DNA from: Candidatus Zhuqueibacterota bacterium
Lineage (GTDB): Bacteria > Zhuqueibacterota > Zhuqueibacteria > Oceanimicrobiales > Oceanimicrobiaceae
Assembly (NCBI GenBank): GCA_011775825.1
Contig: JAABYK010000703.1
Coordinates: 1-9,132, forward strand
Reading direction: 5' to 3'
DNA length: 9,132 bases
Shown here piece by piece: positions 6,516-9,132 of this stretch; position 1 is the stretch's first letter, and each line of letters starts with the position of its first letter. The notes beneath the pieces are model-generated. The model did not search any database. It saw only the letters and a list, made by a program, of their open reading frames with translations, and had not been told where the DNA came from. The translations under genes and the position numbers were made by a program.

Positions 6516-8369
6516 TTACGGATGGACTACCATATATCCTTGCATTTCCTGGTGCAAAGCGGAACAGAAGTTTGTGCAATAGAAAGGATAAACCCCTTCT
6601 TTGTCGGCAACAAACTCGATAACCTTGGTTTCACCGGGATCGGCAACGATGTTGAGATTGTATTCGTTGATGGCAAAGCCATGCAACTCATCGGTAGTCT
6701 GCTCAATATTGGTCAAATACACGGTGACCTTGTCGCCTTTGCGCACCTCAAAATTGTCCGGTTGAAAATTGGTGCGGACGGCAAGCATTTTGACGGATAC
6801 GTGATTCCCTTCTCGCGTCACACTTGCATCCTTCACGTCCCAAATCGCGTTCGGGTTTGTATTTTCTTCCTTCGGATACACTTCAATTGGCTCCAACTTG
6901 TCAGCTTTGATAATCTGAGCATAGTGAGGTTCCGGTTCCGTAAACGCATCATACAGCAGCTGCATCTTTTCACCGGAGATATCGATAAGCTGACTGCTCT
7001 CGGGCTGTGAGGGACCGACACTGAGATGGCGACCCTTTGAGAGCTTATTCAACGCAACCAAATATTTTCCGTCCGGATTACGGGAGTCCCCTTCAGCAGC
7101 GGCTAAGTGCCCGATATTGTAGCTGACAGGAATTTTATCCACGACGTCCCAGGTTCCAACGCGCCACTTGGCAATAGCACTTTCCACAAACAGACTCGTG
7201 TAGGCGTTGCCATCAGCGTCGAATTGCGTGTGCAGGGGGCCAAGGCCAACCTCGACTTCGGCCTCTTTTATGCTATCGTAGTTGAGCACTGGAACACCGT
7301 CTTCCTCGCCGACGAAGTCTTCATTGGCGATGGCCTGTTTGATCTTTTCGATATTGTAGACCGTCGTGATGGATTGCAGCTTACCGTTCCCGACGATCCA
7401 CTGACCGCTGGGTGAGACATCCACACCGTGGGGGCTTTTTGCGCATGGCAGGAAGTGTACAATACCCTTGACTTTTTCGGGATCAATTATTTTTACACCG
7501 CCAATCATGTCAAAATTGCCGTCGGCGATGGCTTTTTCGGCGGCCCGCCAGTTTACCGCGGCAATGTAGTCGCGGTCATTTTGGGATGCCGTGACTTCGA
7601 GCTTACCGGTAGCTCGTTCAGAGTTGTAACAACTCCAGAAAGCCCAGCCATCGGTCATGCCTTTGCCGCAATCGCCTAAGTCATAATTAAATGGGGGCAT
7701 CTTGATCTGAAATCCGTGGCTCATTTCCCCAGAGTTCGGATCTACCTTGACGCCAGCGACGATGCCATTGTATTTCTCAGCATACCCGTTTACCGAAACC
7801 GCTGTGCCTTTGGGAATTGGAATGGAAAACCGGCTTGCGATCAAAACGTATTCTGTGTTAGGGGTGACAAAAGAAGAGCCATGATTTCCGCTCAAATTTG
7901 GAATTGGGCCGAAGATCTCTTTGGTTTTGAAATCTCGCAGGTCGATACGGGCCACGCGGTTGTTGGCATTGTCATTGATGAACAGCCAACGGCCATCGTA
8001 GTCGCCAGCGGTTTCGGAAATGGCCGGATGGTGAGCATCTCCCCAGGTAAACCCACCCAGCATCTCCTTGCTTTCTTTGTCAAATCCATAACCGGTGGCC
8101 GGATAGGGAGTAAACACCGGCAAAGTAGCAATGTGACGCATGGAAGGAATGCCGGCTACATAAACATTCCCGGAGTGCCCTCCCGAATAGAAGATGTAAT
8201 ACTCATCCAGATCGCCCGGTTGCACGTAGGTCTTCAACGCTGCCTGGGCAACATCCGAACGAGCACCGGCCCGACCTCGTTGCTGCTCTGGTTCGCCGCA
8301 GCTCAAGCCGACAATTAGGGCAATGAGCATTACCGCGATCCAGGTAAATGGACTTTTCAACACTTTCAT
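6516..8369 (-). CDS. nosZ: NosZ, nitrous oxide reductase (clade II, Sec/lipoprotein type)
   Basis: 617 aa. It reduces N2O to N2 in the periplasm with two electrons. The N-terminal seven-bladed propeller carries the seven CuZ histidines: His113 and His114 (DAHHP), His163 (GNHGSS), His314 (KSPHGV), His380 (GPLHT), His421 (IGHL) and His472 (EPHYA). The C-terminal cupredoxin domain carries the CuA ligands His563 (ELHGF), Cys598, Cys602, His606 and Met609 in CTNFCSALHQEM. Asn600 stands where clade I enzymes have the Trp that binds by its backbone. The signal (1-24) is Sec-type and ends GLSC, a probable lipobox with Cys24; no twin-arginine motif is present. All ligands are intact, so the enzyme should be functional. 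ATG 8369 has a very strong ribosome binding site. It lies between a cytochrome c gene and the nosB-like gene. Confidence 0.97.
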   Translation of the reverse strand: MKVLKSPFTWIAVMLIALIVGLSCGEPEQQRGRAGARSDVAQAALKTYVQPGDLDEYYIFYSGGHSGNVYVAGIPSMRHIATLPVFTPYPATGYGFDKESKEMLGGFTWGDAHHPAISETAGDYDGRWLFINDNANNRVARIDLRDFKTKEIFGPIPNLSGNHGSSFVTPNTEYVLIASRFSIPIPKGTAVSVNGYAEKYNGIVAGVKVDPNSGEMSHGFQIKMPPFNYDLGDCGKGMTDGWAFWSCYNSERATGKLEVTASQNDRDYIAAVNWRAAEKAIADGNFDMIGGVKIIDPEKVKGIVHFLPCAKSPHGVDVSPSGQWIVGNGKLQSITTVYNIEKIKQAIANEDFVGEEDGVPVLNYDSIKEAEVEVGLGPLHTQFDADGNAYTSLFVESAIAKWRVGTWDVVDKIPVSYNIGHLAAAEGDSRNPDGKYLVALNKLSKGRHLSVGPSQPESSQLIDISGEKMQLLYDAFTEPEPHYAQIIKADKLEPIEVYPKEENTNPNAIWDVKDASVTREGNHVSVKMLAVRTNFQPDNFEVRKGDKVTVYLTNIEQTTDELHGFAINEYNLNIVADPGETKVIEFVADKEGVYPFYCTNFCSALHQEMQGYMVVHP

Positions 8370-8370
8370 G

Positions 8371-8391
8371 TTCTCCTCCTAACTTGGTTAG
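8371..8391 (-). promoter_or_regulatory. Strong ribosome binding site of nosZ with adjacent small hairpin
   Basis: AGGAGGAGAA (8380-8371) lies one nucleotide before ATG 8369, so its AGGAGG core is 5 nt from the start codon. Just upstream CTAAC / GTTAG (8391-8387 and 8383-8379, loop of 3) can form a short hairpin whose last bases touch the site. This fixes the nosZ start and predicts high translation. Confidence 0.7.
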
Positions 8392-8408
8392 ACATGGTTT
8401 ATTATTGA

Positions 8409-8438
8409 GTTCTTTTCGCATTCGTTCTTTTCGCATTC
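8409..8438. repeat. Perfect tandem duplication of a 15-bp unit upstream of nosZ
   Basis: GTTCTTTTCGCATTC occurs twice head to tail (8409-8423 and 8424-8438) in the 89-bp gap between the cytochrome c stop and the nosZ start. It may be simple replication slippage or a paired protein site. No promoter is evident in the gap. Confidence 0.85.
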
Positions 8439-8458
8439 ATTCCAATTCCATTAATTCA

Positions 8459-9132
8459 CTAATCCATCTTATCCTCCTTTTCCTTCTGCTCCAAATACTT
8501 TTGATAGGCTTCTTTAAGTTTCTCCACCAGCTGCAGCTTTTCTTCGCGTGTGAGAATGATCTGTTTCTCCAGCACCACCGACATGGTTCCCGTGGGATTG
8601 AGCAGGAATTCTTCCAGTTCGCGACCAAAACGGCTGCGGACATCGGCGACCGCGTTGGACAAATCGGGTCCGATGTTCGCAGGGCTGATGACATCCATGC
8701 TGCTAATCGAATGGCAAACGAAACACTGCTTTTCAACGAAAATGGCACCCGGTCCCTCAAGCATTTTGCGTTCTTGCTCGAGCTCTTCTGGCGTCGGTTT
8801 GTCGCCTGTCTCAACACCCGGCAGATATGCCACGGGGATGTCGGTTTTTTTCCAGCTCATGACCAGCATGCTTAAAGCTTGAATATCTTTGCTGTTCATC
8901 GGAAACGCCGGCATAATAGAATCTTCCACGAGTTCTTTTGGATTCTTGAAATGGCGCTGATGCCAGGCAAAGGCCGAGGGGAAGCCACCGATGCGCGAGT
9001 AGTCAAAACTTTCCGCTGACTTATCTCCCTCGTAAGTTAAGTCCGGAGCGATGTTATTCCCACGACCGTTCACTTTGTGGCAAGCGCGACACCCTTTTTC
9101 TTTCACCAACTTCTTGGCTCGATTAATGTAGG
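8459..9132 (-). CDS. Diheme c-type cytochrome upstream of nosZ (5'-truncated by window)
   Basis: 223 residues are visible and the frame is open to the right edge. A TTG at 9109 is not the start, because coding continues upstream (YINRAKK) and a start there would remove any export signal and leave the first heme motif near the N-terminus. Two cytochrome c domains: CRACH at visible residues 14-18 with candidate ligand Met73 in SIMPAF, and CFVCH at 136-140 with candidate Met183 in GTMSVV. The C-terminus is a charged helical tail rich in Lys and Glu (about 195-223). The protein should be exported and carry two hemes. Its position 89 bp upstream of nosZ makes it a plausible electron donor to CuA, like the cytochromes in clade II clusters, but that partnership is inferred. 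Confidence 0.88.
   Translation of the reverse strand, partial: YINRAKKLVKEKGCRACHKVNGRGNNIAPDLTYEGDKSAESFDYSRIGGFPSAFAWHQRHFKNPKELVEDSIMPAFPMNSKDIQALSMLVMSWKKTDIPVAYLPGVETGDKPTPEELEQERKMLEGPGAIFVEKQCFVCHSISSMDVISPANIGPDLSNAVADVRSRFGRELEEFLLNPTGTMSVVLEKQIILTREEKLQLVEKLKEAYQKYLEQKEKEDKMD

Noticed and set aside
6513..8318. Long plus-strand open frames opposite nosZ (for example 6513-7010 and 7716-8318)
   Set aside because: They are antisense shadows of an intact nosZ with all copper ligands, and show no recognisable domains.
8459..9109. A complete 216-residue cytochrome starting at TTG 9109
   Set aside because: The frame continues in-coding to the window edge, and this start leaves no export signal before the first heme motif. 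Treated as 5'-truncated.
1..9132. tRNA, rRNA, CRISPR array, insertion sequence or phage genes
   Set aside because: No cloverleaf, spaced repeats, transposase motifs or terminal inverted repeats were recognised by eye.

Overview
The window carries most of an atypical (clade II) nitrous-oxide-reductase (nos) gene cluster, a Rrf2-type iron-sulfur regulator and a large multi-heme cytochrome. The organism is a bacterium that can respire N2O. NosZ has a Sec/lipoprotein-type signal rather than a twin-arginine one, there is no nosR, and a NosB-like membrane protein follows nosZ; all three point to clade II. AGGAGG-type ribosome binding sites and a TTGACA/TATATT promoter argue against typical Bacteroidota. 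A related FCB-type lineage (Calditrichota, Ignavibacteriota, KSB1 or Gemmatimonadota-like) is my guess, but the sequence alone does not settle it.

Layout, left to right. Positions 1-1451 (minus) hold the 5' part of a lipoprotein with two c-type heme domains followed by an ethylbenzene-dehydrogenase-like heme-b domain; it runs off the left edge. Positions 1452-1723 are a divergent regulatory region with a good minus-strand promoter flanked by two copies of a 16-bp partly palindromic element exactly 63 bp apart. Positions 1724-2140 (plus) encode the Rrf2 regulator. It converges on the nos operon with only 8 bp between the stop codons. From 9132 down to 2149 everything is on the minus strand, in transcription order: a diheme cytochrome c (5'-truncated by the window), nosZ, nosB-like, nosD, nosF, nosL, nosY. 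Genes nosB-D-F-L-Y are fused by ATGA overlaps or a 1-nt gap. The only large gap in the operon (about 157 bp, after nosZ) contains a terminator-like hairpin with a T-run.

How the parts fit together: NosZ reduces N2O to N2 in the periplasm with CuA and CuZ copper centres. NosL (Cu(I) lipoprotein), NosD (periplasmic beta-helix protein) and the NosF/NosY ABC transporter build and maintain CuZ. The cytochrome c next to nosZ is a plausible electron donor. NosB-like is a membrane protein of unknown role. The Rrf2 protein, with three conserved-type cysteines, is a likely redox/NO/iron-sulfur sensor, probably acting on the divergent region and perhaps on the nos operon, whose promoter lies outside the window. 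No tRNA, rRNA, CRISPR array, insertion sequence or phage gene was seen.
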